A stretch of 64,000 nt of DNA from Pseudonocardia sulfidoxydans NBRC 16205 (GTDB lineage: Bacteria; Actinomycetota; Actinomycetes; Mycobacteriales; Pseudonocardiaceae): positions 36,902 through 100,901 of the forward strand of contig NZ_BJVJ01000013.1 in the NCBI RefSeq assembly GCF_007989085.1, given 5' to 3'. Below the pieces are notes generated by a model that had not been told where the DNA came from, did not search any database, and saw only the letters and a list, made by a program, of their open reading frames with translations. Made by a program: the position numbers and the translations under genes. Positions 36,160-43,269 of this stretch are shown here, one piece after another (the first letter of the stretch is position 1; each line of letters begins with the position of its first letter).

Positions 36160-37208
36160 CTCTCCCACGGACCATGCGCGCGGCCCGGCTCCGCGAGATC
36201 GAGGGCACCGTCCGGCTCGTCGTCGACGAGGTCGACGTGCCCACTCCCGGCCCGGGCGAGGTGCTGATCCGGGTCCGCGCGTGCGGGCTCAACCAGGTCG
36301 ACCTGCTCACCCGCGACGGCAAGACCCCCGCCGACGTCCCGCTCCCGCACGTCTCGGGCACCGAGGTCGCGGGCGACGTCGCCGCCGTCGGCGAGGGCGT
36401 CCGCAGGTGGCGCGGCGGTGAGCGTGTCGTCGTCGACCCCGTGCTCTCCTGCGGGGAGTGCGCGTTCTGCCGCGTCGGGCGCGACAACATGTGCCTGCGC
36501 GGACGCATCTACGGCGTGCAGACCCACGGTGGGTACGCCGAGTACGCGATCGCCCCGGCGTCGCAGCTGCTCCCGCTCCCCGACCACATGGACCACTCCA
36601 CGGCCGCAGCGGTCGCCGTCACCGGGCCGACGGCCTGGCACATGCTGCGCCGCCGCGCCGACGTCCGCGTCGGCGAGGACGTGCTGGTCATCGCCGCGGG
36701 CGCCGGGATCGGCGTGCTCGCCGTGCAGATCGCCCGGCTCGCGGGCGCACGCGTCATCGCGACGGCGGGCAGCCCCGACAAGATGTCGCGCGCCCTCGAC
36801 CTCGGCGCCGACCACGTCGTCAACCACCGCGACCCCGAGTGGGCCGACCAGGTGCGGACGTGGACCGGCGGGCGCGGCGTCGACCTGGTGTTCGAGCACG
36901 TCGGTGCCGCCACCTGGGAGGGCAGCCTGCACGCCATGGCCCGCGGCGGGCGCCTGGTCACCTCGGGCGGGCACTCGGGCTTCACCGTCTCGCTCGACCT
37001 GTGGCACCTGTTCGTCAAGGAGCACACCGTCATCGGGTCGTTCGCGGGGTCGCGCCAGGACCTCGTCGACGTGCTGGACCTGGTGGGGCGCGGCGAGATC
37101 CGGCCCGTCGTGCAGGACACCGTCGGCCTCGACGGGATCGAAGGGGCGCAACGACTTCTGGAGGACCGCGGCGTGTTCGGCAAGCTGTTGCTGGACCCGG
37201 CGCGCTAG
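36156..37208 (+). CDS. Zinc-type alcohol dehydrogenase / quinone oxidoreductase family protein
   Basis: GTG 36156 overlaps the hydratase stop (an ATG at 36174 is also possible), giving 350 residues. It has the medium-chain dehydrogenase fold: GEVLIRVRACGLNQVDLL, the structural-zinc loop DPVLSCGECAFCRVGRDNMC with four cysteines, and the Rossmann motif VIAAGAGIGVLAVQIARLAGARVI. The usual catalytic-zinc Cys is replaced by Asn (CGLNQVD), as in quinone-oxidoreductase-like members. It probably oxidises or reduces an operon intermediate with NAD(P). Confidence 0.85.
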   Translation: MTLPRTMRAARLREIEGTVRLVVDEVDVPTPGPGEVLIRVRACGLNQVDLLTRDGKTPADVPLPHVSGTEVAGDVAAVGEGVRRWRGGERVVVDPVLSCGECAFCRVGRDNMCLRGRIYGVQTHGGYAEYAIAPASQLLPLPDHMDHSTAAAVAVTGPTAWHMLRRRADVRVGEDVLVIAAGAGIGVLAVQIARLAGARVIATAGSPDKMSRALDLGADHVVNHRDPEWADQVRTWTGGRGVDLVFEHVGAATWEGSLHAMARGGRLVTSGGHSGFTVSLDLWHLFVKEHTVIGSFAGSRQDLVDVLDLVGRGEIRPVVQDTVGLDGIEGAQRLLEDRGVFGKLLLDPAR

Positions 37209-37222
37209 ATCGGGGGACCTGT

Positions 37223-38560
37223 ATGAGCACGATTTCCGAGCGGGTCGCGGACTTCACCAGCGGCCTGACCATCGACGCGCTGCCGGCCGACGTCGTCGAG
37301 AAGATCCGGGTGACGCTGCTGCACAACCTCGCGGTGGCCCTGGCCGACGACGTCGTCACCGGGGTGTCGTTCCGCTACGCCGACGCCGTGGGCGACGGGA
37401 GCGGGGCGCGGCTGTTCCGCACCGGCAAGGCCGTCGCGCCCGACACCGCGGCGTTCGTCAACGCGACGATGATCCACGCCCGCGCGCAGGACGACGTCTA
37501 CTTCCCGGGGCTCACCCACGTCGGCGCGACGCTGGTCCCCGCGGTGCTGGCCGTGGGGGAGTCGTTGGATGCGCCGGGGTCCGAGCTGGTCGCCGCGCTC
37601 GCCGCCGGATACGAGACGGCCGGTGCCCTGTCGCAGGGCTTCGCGCCGCGCACCACCCCGCGCGGGTTCCGGGCGACCGGCGTCTACGGCGTCCTCGGGG
37701 CGGCCGCGGGCGCCGCACGGCTGTTGGGGCTCGACGCCGCGACCACCGCCGACGCCATCGGCATCGCGACGAGCCTGGCCGGCGGCACCAACCAGACCTG
37801 GGTCGCGGGGAGCCAGGAATGGCTCTTCCAGGTCGGCTTCTGCGCCCGCAACGGGCTGCTCGCCGCCCGCCTCGCCGCCGCCGGTGGCACCGGCGCGCCC
37901 GACGCGTTCGAAGGGGCGCAAGGGTTCTACCGGGCTATGCTGGGCGAGCAGACCGACCTGTCGGCCGTGGCCACCGACCTCGGTTCCACCTGGCGCGTGC
38001 GAGAGGTCACCTACAAGCCGTTGCCGGTGTGCGCGATCCTGCAGTCGCCGGTGACCGACGCGCTGGCGTTGCGCGCCTCGAAGAGCCTGACCCCCGAGCT
38101 CGTCGGCGCCGCTCGCCTCACCCTGTCCCCGGGCGAGGCCGCCTACCCCGGCACCGACTCCGTCGGCCCCTTCCGCGGCGCCGGCGACGCGCTGATGAGC
38201 GCCCAGTTCTGCCTCGCCGTGGCGCTGGAGCGGGGCACCGTCACCGCATCGGACCTGCTGCGCACCGACGACGACGGGCTGCTCGACCTGGCGCGGCGCA
38301 TCGAGGTGATCCCCGACCCGGGACTCGAGCCGCGGTCGTTCAAGCTGGAGATCGACCTGCGCGACGGCGGCCGCGTCGAGCACGTCAGCGAGGACGGCGC
38401 CGCCGACTTCAACTGGGACCGCACCGGGCTGCTCGCCCAGATCTCGGCGATGGCGGGCGAGCTGCCGTCGGCGTCGACGGTGCAGACGCTCGTCGACACC
38501 GTGCTCGACGTCGAGAACCGGTCGGTGCGTGACGTCGTGGCCGCCACGGTGACGTCGTGA
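37223..38560 (+). CDS. MmgE/PrpD family protein
   Basis: ATG 37223 gives 445 residues, the normal length for the MmgE/PrpD family. Typical segments are AAFVNATMIHARAQDDVYF and THVGATLVPAVLAVGE, then GYETAGALSQGF, GVLGAAAGAARLLGLDA and YKPLPVCAILQSPV. The family includes 2-methylcitrate dehydratase and other dehydratases or isomerases. No other methylcitrate-cycle genes are adjacent, so a different hydroxy acid is likely. Its stop overlaps the GTG of the MaoC gene. Confidence 0.88.
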   Translation: MSTISERVADFTSGLTIDALPADVVEKIRVTLLHNLAVALADDVVTGVSFRYADAVGDGSGARLFRTGKAVAPDTAAFVNATMIHARAQDDVYFPGLTHVGATLVPAVLAVGESLDAPGSELVAALAAGYETAGALSQGFAPRTTPRGFRATGVYGVLGAAAGAARLLGLDAATTADAIGIATSLAGGTNQTWVAGSQEWLFQVGFCARNGLLAARLAAAGGTGAPDAFEGAQGFYRAMLGEQTDLSAVATDLGSTWRVREVTYKPLPVCAILQSPVTDALALRASKSLTPELVGAARLTLSPGEAAYPGTDSVGPFRGAGDALMSAQFCLAVALERGTVTASDLLRTDDDGLLDLARRIEVIPDPGLEPRSFKLEIDLRDGGRVEHVSEDGAADFNWDRTGLLAQISAMAGELPSASTVQTLVDTVLDVENRSVRDVVAATVTS

Positions 38561-39060
38561 CGGTCACCATCGACGAGGCGTACGAGAAGGCGCTGGCGGG
38601 CGTCGGCAAGGTCCAGGAGATCCGGATCGGGATCCTCGACGAGCGTGCGCTGCAACGGTTCTCCCTGGTCGTGGGGCACACCTCCCCGGAGTACGCCTCA
38701 TCGGAGGCGGCTGCTGACCTCGGGTACGACGGCCTGCTCGCCGCGCCGCTCTACCTGACCGCGGTCCTCGGCTGGGACACCGGGCCCGCCGAGTCCGACC
38801 TGCTCGCCGACGGCAACTCCACCACCCCGCTGGGCGACGTCGACGTCGCCGGGCTGCGGCTCATGGGTGGCGGCCAGGACCTGACGTTCCACGAACCCGT
38901 CGTCGCCGGGCTCGACGTCACGATGCACGCGGAGGTGACGGCGGTGACGCGCAAGGAGGGGAGGTCGGGCCCGCTGCTGGTGCTGGAGGTCCACCGCCGC
39001 TATGTGGAGGCCGACGGGCGGCTGCTCGTCGAGTGTCACGAGAGCTTCCTGGCCCGATGA
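38557..39060 (+). CDS. MaoC-like dehydratase, N-terminal (FAS1-type) hot-dog subunit
   Basis: GTG 38557 gives 167 residues of a single hot-dog domain with AAPLYLTAVLGWD and GGGQDLTFHEPVVAGLDVTMHAEV and the tail LLVECHESFLAR. In actinomycetes such a domain pairs with a second MaoC-type subunit carrying the catalytic His, encoded directly downstream. That second gene is present here (40543-40992), but an IS110-family element now separates the two. The terminal ATGA at 39057-39060 is where I think the downstream gene originally began. Confidence 0.82.
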   Translation: MTVTIDEAYEKALAGVGKVQEIRIGILDERALQRFSLVVGHTSPEYASSEAAADLGYDGLLAAPLYLTAVLGWDTGPAESDLLADGNSTTPLGDVDVAGLRLMGGGQDLTFHEPVVAGLDVTMHAEVTAVTRKEGRSGPLLVLEVHRRYVEADGRLLVECHESFLAR

Positions 39061-39083
39061 GACACCCTCTGTCAACCTCCGGG

Positions 39084-40352
39084 TCAGGCTGCTCGTCCGA
39101 GGGCTCGGTTGCGGTTGGCGACGTGGAGGTCTTCGTCGTAAAGGACGCGTCGGGTCAGGCAGTGCCAGAGGATCTCCAGCCAGCGGTTGCCGAGAGCGCG
39201 CAGGGCGTTGTGGTGGGATTTCTTGGCAGCGATCTTGGCGTCGTAGAACTCTCTCGCCCAGCCGCTCTGGGTGAGGCTGCAGAACGCCCATTGGTGCACG
39301 GCGTCGCCGAGGTAGCGGTTGTGCGCCATCCGCCTGGCGACGACGAAGTCGCTCTTTCCGGAGCGTCGGGTGACCGGGGCGCGACCGGCATAGCACTGCA
39401 GACCGTTCGAGGAGTCGAACTGGTCGATGTGCTCGCCGATCTCACCGGCGACCCGAGCTGCGAGGCGGTCTCCCAGGCCGGGGAAGCTCAGGTAGATGTC
39501 CCCGCCTGGGAAGGCCTTCCCCGGGTCGGGGTCGGTGACGGTGTGATCACGTCCAGTGCGGCGCCCGCCCAGCAGGAGCTCGCCCATCCGCTGTTCCCAG
39601 CCGCGACGAGCCTCGTGCAGGGCCAACAGTTGGACCGCGGCCAGCCGGATCCCGGCGGCCTTGGCCCGGACCAGGTAGTCCCGCGTCGGCAGCGATGGCG
39701 CGGCGAGGGCTTCGGTGACGCGGTCGGCGAACCGGTCGGGCCAGCCGTGGCGGCCGGCGCGGGCGAACGCGACCAGTTCCTCGCGGGAGGCCGCGGCGAG
39801 CTCGTCCTGGGTGGGCCAGCGCTCCAGCAGCCGCAGCACCGTCGGAGCGCCGAGATCCGTGCCCGCGAGAGCGAGCGCAGCAGGGTAGGTGGTCTGCAGG
39901 TCGGCTCGGAGCCGGTTGAGCAGCCGGCGCTGGTCGCGGGCGGCGCGTTCGTCGTCACGGCCGATCGCGCGCAGCTCCCCGCCGAGCTCGCCGTGCGGGA
40001 TGAGCGTCTTCAACGTCTGGTGGCGGTCGAGGGCGAGCAGACAGCAGATCCGGGCGTCCTCGGTGTCGTCCTTCTTCCGCGCCGGGCCACGGCGTCGCGC
40101 GACCAGGTCCGGGTTGACCGGCAGCACGGTGAACCCGGCATCCAGCAGGGCCTCGACCAGCAGCCCGTGGCGGGTCTCGAGCACGACCCGGATCTCGGCC
40201 GGGTCCGGCTCCAGGCGCAGCGCCCGCTCGACCAGCGCGGCGACACCGTTGGGGCTGTGGGCAATGCGGAACTGTTCGATCACCCCTTTCTCGTCTGTTC
40301 CGAGGGCGACATCATGAAACTCTTCAGCCCAGTCGATGCCGATTCCCAGCAC
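39084..40352 (-). CDS. IS110-family transposase
   Basis: I start at GTG 40352 because GGAAGGAG lies eight bases upstream; ATGs at 40379 and 40442 would add about 30 non-conserved residues. The 422-residue product begins VLGIGIDWAEEFHDVALG, the DEDD (RuvC-like) N-terminal domain with Asp7. Next is KKDDTEDARICCLLA, and then the C-terminal Transposase_20 region: FPGLGDRLAARVAGEIG and LQCYAGRAPVTRRSGKS, with the conserved serine region near AGRAPVT. The frame is intact, so the element may be active. Confidence 0.9.
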   Translation of the reverse strand: MLGIGIDWAEEFHDVALGTDEKGVIEQFRIAHSPNGVAALVERALRLEPDPAEIRVVLETRHGLLVEALLDAGFTVLPVNPDLVARRRGPARKKDDTEDARICCLLALDRHQTLKTLIPHGELGGELRAIGRDDERAARDQRRLLNRLRADLQTTYPAALALAGTDLGAPTVLRLLERWPTQDELAAASREELVAFARAGRHGWPDRFADRVTEALAAPSLPTRDYLVRAKAAGIRLAAVQLLALHEARRGWEQRMGELLLGGRRTGRDHTVTDPDPGKAFPGGDIYLSFPGLGDRLAARVAGEIGEHIDQFDSSNGLQCYAGRAPVTRRSGKSDFVVARRMAHNRYLGDAVHQWAFCSLTQSGWAREFYDAKIAAKKSHHNALRALGNRWLEILWHCLTRRVLYDEDLHVANRNRALGRAA

Positions 40353-40566
40353 GCGAGTGTCTCCTTCCGCCGGCGACATTCTGCGCGGCGGACCGGGAAG
40401 GCGCTGCGTCGTGCTGATGAACCAGTCCTCGCGGGACCACACCCTCCTGGGCGTCAGGCCTTCGCCGGGGCCCGGCAGGGGCGCCGTCTCATCTCAGTCC
40501 TCGCGGGACAAGCGCCCGAAGCGCTCCCTGCCGGGATCCACCGTGCGAAGGGAAGGTAGAGCCATC
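40353..40566 (-). ncRNA. Putative bridge RNA region of the IS110 element
   Basis: IS110-type elements encode a structured bridge RNA in the non-coding end next to the transposase start. The 214 bp upstream of the transposase is the right size and place. It contains a 15-bp direct repeat, CAGTCCTCGCGGGAC, at 40423-40437 and 40495-40509, and a small stem AGCGC/GCGCT just after the second copy. I cannot fold the RNA or define its target and donor loops here. Confidence 0.45.
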
Positions 40567-40992
40567 AGCGGCACTGCGTACCCCGCCGTCGGAGACGTCG
40601 CCGTCGGCGACCCGATCGGCGAGCTCGTCGTCACCCCCACCGAGATCACCCTGTTCCGGTTCAGCGCGCTGACCTGGAACCCGCACCGCATCCACTTCGA
40701 CGCCCCCTACGCCGCGACCGAGGGCTACCCGGGGCCGCTCGTGCACGCGCACCTGCACGGCTCCTACCTGGCGCGGCTCGTCGTCGAATGGGCGGGTCCG
40801 CGGGCGCGGCTCACGCGTTTCCGCTGGCAGAACCGCCAGTACGCGATCCCCGGCGACGAGCTGCGGATCACCGGGACCGTCACCGCGGTCGACGGGCGGC
40901 TCGTCGACTGTGAGCTGGTCGAGACCAACCAGCGCGGCGAGACGTGCGCTCCGGGCTGGGCGACGGTAGAGCTACCGGAGTGCGACGCATGA
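40543..40992 (+). CDS. MaoC-like dehydratase, catalytic subunit, 5' end replaced by IS110
   Basis: The conserved part begins SGTAYPAVGDVAVG at AGC 40567 and contains the hot-dog core FRFSALTWNPHRIHFDAPYAATEGYPGPLVHAHLHG, with the catalytic Asn/His region of hydratase 2 type. The codon before AGC is ATC, not a start. An in-frame GTG at 40543, inside the IS, would give 149 residues with seven foreign ones, but its ribosome site is poor, whereas GGGAAGG lies eight bases before the ATC. The original start was probably the ATG of ATGA at 39057. Expression now is uncertain. Confidence 0.7.
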   Translation: MRREGRAISGTAYPAVGDVAVGDPIGELVVTPTEITLFRFSALTWNPHRIHFDAPYAATEGYPGPLVHAHLHGSYLARLVVEWAGPRARLTRFRWQNRQYAIPGDELRITGTVTAVDGRLVDCELVETNQRGETCAPGWATVELPECDA

Positions 40993-41017
40993 CAGCGGCC
41001 ACTCCCGAGGAGGACAC

Positions 41018-42568
41018 GTGCACGACCTGATCGGCGACCGGACCCTGCGCGACCTGCTCGACGAGCGCACCGCCCGCAACCCGGAGAAGCCCTGGATCGT
41101 CTACGAGGACGCCGAGGGCGCCGTCACCGAGTACAGCTACCTGGAGATGTCGCGGCGCGTCGACGAGCTCGCCGCCGGGCTCGCGGCGCTCGGCGTCGGC
41201 AAGGGCGACCGGGTGACGATCCACCTGCGCAACAGCCCCGAGGTCATCGAGGCGTGGTTCGCCCTCGCGACGCTGGGCGCGGTGTTCGTGCCGTCGAACG
41301 TCGCGAACACGGCGGGGGAGATCCAGCACGTCGTCTCGTACTCGGAGTCGGTCGCGGTGATCACCCAGCCGCTGTTCGCCGACGTCGTCGCGGCCGCGGT
41401 CGCGCAGTGCCCGTCGGTGCGCCACACCCTGATGGCCCGCACCTCCACGGCGCCTTCGGGAACGCTGCTCCTCGACGCGCAGCGCCTCGCCGGCGCCACC
41501 CCGCCCGACAACGGCGTCACCGCCGACGACGTCGTCGAGATGATCTTCACCTCCGGCACGACGGCCCGCCCCAAGGGCGTGCTGCTCACCCACGCCAACG
41601 CGCTGCACTCCGGCGAGCGCTCGTCGCGGGCGCTGCTGCTCGACTCCTCCGAACGCTGCCTGACGTCGCTGCCGGTGTTCCACGTCAACGCCCAGTCGTT
41701 GACGGTGCTCTCGTCGCTGACCGTCGGCGGCACGGCGATCGTGCTGGAGGAGTACCGGGCCACCCGGTTCTGGGACCAGGTCCGCGCCCACAGGGCCACG
41801 CAGATCAGCCTCGTCGCGATGCAGGCCCGCACCCTGCTCGCCCAGCCCCCGCGCGACACCGACGCCGAGCACGACGTGCGTCGTGTCTTCTACGCCCTCA
41901 ACATCACCGTCGACGAGCGCGACACCTTCGAGAAGCGCTACGGCGTCGAGCTCGTCAACGGCTACGGCCTGTCCGAGGCCATGACGCTCGTGACCGTCGC
42001 GCCGGTGTTCGGCCCCAAGCGCTGGCCGTCGATCGGGGTGCCGCTGCACGACCGCGTCGTCAAGCTCGTCGACGCCGAGGGCAACGAGGTCCGGCGCGGC
42101 GAGGTCGGCGAGATCGTCGTGCAGGGCCGGCCCGGCCGCACGCTGATGCTCGGCTACCACAACGACCCGGAGGCGACGGCCCGCACGCTCGTCGACGGGT
42201 GGCTGCACACCGGCGACAACGCCTACGTCGACGAGAAGGGCTACTTCTACTTCTTCGACCGCGGCAAGGACATGATCAAGCGCGCGGGGGAGAACGTGTC
42301 GACGGTCGAGGTCGAGTCGGTGCTGCTCGACCACCCGGAGATCGTCGAGGCCGCGGTGATCGGCGTCGTCGACCCGATCCGCGACGAGGCCGTCAAGGCG
42401 TTCGTCGCGCTGGCCGCGGGCAGCGCGCTCACCGTCGAGGCGATCCAGGAGCACTGCGCCACGAGGCTCGCCAAGTTCAAGGTGCCGACGATCGTCGACA
42501 TCCGTGAGGAGCTGCCCAAGACCTCGATCGGCAAGATCGAGAAGAAGCTCCTGCGCGGCGAGGGGTAG
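41018..42568 (+). CDS. Acyl-CoA synthetase (AMP-forming)
   Basis: GTG 41018 follows GAGGAGG and gives 516 residues. Adenylate-forming motifs are intact: IFTSGTTARPKGVLLTHAN, NGYGLSEAMT, VDGWLHTGDNAYVDEKGYFYF and the C-terminal catalytic lysine in LPKTSIGKIEKKLLRG. It resembles crotonobetaine/fatty-acid CoA ligases (CaiC-like). It should activate the imported acid, or the product of the monooxygenase, to a CoA ester for the hydratases in the same cluster. Confidence 0.88.
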   Translation: MHDLIGDRTLRDLLDERTARNPEKPWIVYEDAEGAVTEYSYLEMSRRVDELAAGLAALGVGKGDRVTIHLRNSPEVIEAWFALATLGAVFVPSNVANTAGEIQHVVSYSESVAVITQPLFADVVAAAVAQCPSVRHTLMARTSTAPSGTLLLDAQRLAGATPPDNGVTADDVVEMIFTSGTTARPKGVLLTHANALHSGERSSRALLLDSSERCLTSLPVFHVNAQSLTVLSSLTVGGTAIVLEEYRATRFWDQVRAHRATQISLVAMQARTLLAQPPRDTDAEHDVRRVFYALNITVDERDTFEKRYGVELVNGYGLSEAMTLVTVAPVFGPKRWPSIGVPLHDRVVKLVDAEGNEVRRGEVGEIVVQGRPGRTLMLGYHNDPEATARTLVDGWLHTGDNAYVDEKGYFYFFDRGKDMIKRAGENVSTVEVESVLLDHPEIVEAAVIGVVDPIRDEAVKAFVALAAGSALTVEAIQEHCATRLAKFKVPTIVDIREELPKTSIGKIEKKLLRGEG

Positions 42569-42577
42569 GGCCGGCGG

Positions 42578-43174
42578 ATGGACGGGGGGTCGTCGCGGCA
42601 CCTGGAGATCGTCCAGGCGGCCGCGCGGCTGTTCGACGAGCGCGGCTACCACCACACGTCGATGGACGACATCGCCACGGCGGTGGGCATCAAGAAGCCG
42701 ACCCTCTACCACCACGTCCCGAGCAAGGGCCGCATCCTCGTCTGGATCCACGACGACCTCGCCGACCGGCTGCTGACCAGGCTGCGGGAACGGATCGGCT
42801 CCGGGGCGCCGCCCGCGGCGATCCTGCTCGGCGTGCTCGAGGACCACCTGGAGCTGCTCGACCGCGAGCCGTCCAACCTGCGCTGCTACTACGAGCACCG
42901 CCGGGAGCTGCCGCCCGAGGACCAGGCCAACTCGCGGGCCCGTCGCGACGAGTACTTCGCGGCGACGCTGAAGGTGGTCGAGGACGGCGGTGCCCGCGGC
43001 GACTTCGCGGTCACCGACCCCCGGCTGACGACGCTCGCGTTCTTCGGCATCTGCAACTGGTCCTACCAGTGGTACCGGCCGGGTGGCGCGATGTCGGCGA
43101 AGGCGATCGCCGTCAGTTTCTGGCAGTGCTTCCTGTCGGGGGTCGCGGCGACGTGCACGGGGCCGGCTCCCTGA
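42578..43174 (+). CDS. TetR family regulator, paralogue of the one at 28278
   Basis: The 198-residue protein follows the CoA-ligase after 9 bp. Its helix-turn-helix TSMDDIATAVGIKKPTLYHHVPSK and C-terminal aromatic block NWSYQWYRPGG are nearly those of the regulator at 28278. Having one copy at each end of the regulon suggests duplication with possibly different ligands on similar operators. The next gene has the operator copy O3 upstream. Confidence 0.88.
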   Translation: MDGGSSRHLEIVQAAARLFDERGYHHTSMDDIATAVGIKKPTLYHHVPSKGRILVWIHDDLADRLLTRLRERIGSGAPPAAILLGVLEDHLELLDREPSNLRCYYEHRRELPPEDQANSRARRDEYFAATLKVVEDGGARGDFAVTDPRLTTLAFFGICNWSYQWYRPGGAMSAKAIAVSFWQCFLSGVAATCTGPAP

Positions 43175-43231
43175 GAGGTAGGTCTCCCTCGGTGTGGTCC
43201 CACCTGGGGGTATGTTGTCGTCGTCACCACC

Positions 43232-43249
43232 CGACCGACTAGTCGGTCG
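43232..43249. promoter_or_regulatory. TetR operator candidate O3
   Basis: The same perfect 18-bp palindrome as O2 (30655) lies 20 bp before the ATG of the monooxygenase gene, between the paralogous TetR gene and that ATG. Confidence 0.75.
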
Positions 43250-43269
43250 AGTATCTGGAGGGGAACCCG

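Larger units (their letters stand above)
39061..40566 (-). mobile_element. IS110-family insertion sequence between two MaoC genes
   Basis: The element is about 1.5 kb: it begins right after the MaoC stop and ends before AGC 40567, the second codon of the downstream MaoC protein. It contains one minus-strand transposase gene, about 23 bp beyond its stop, and 214 bp upstream of its start. I see no terminal inverted repeats, as expected for IS110. The exact ends are uncertain by a few bases, because the sequences at both junctions share A or GA. Confidence 0.75.

Noticed and set aside
36418..38532. 704-codon alternative frame across the dehydrogenase and PrpD genes
   Set aside because: It is Arg/Ala/Pro-rich with no recognisable motif and overlaps two well-supported genes.
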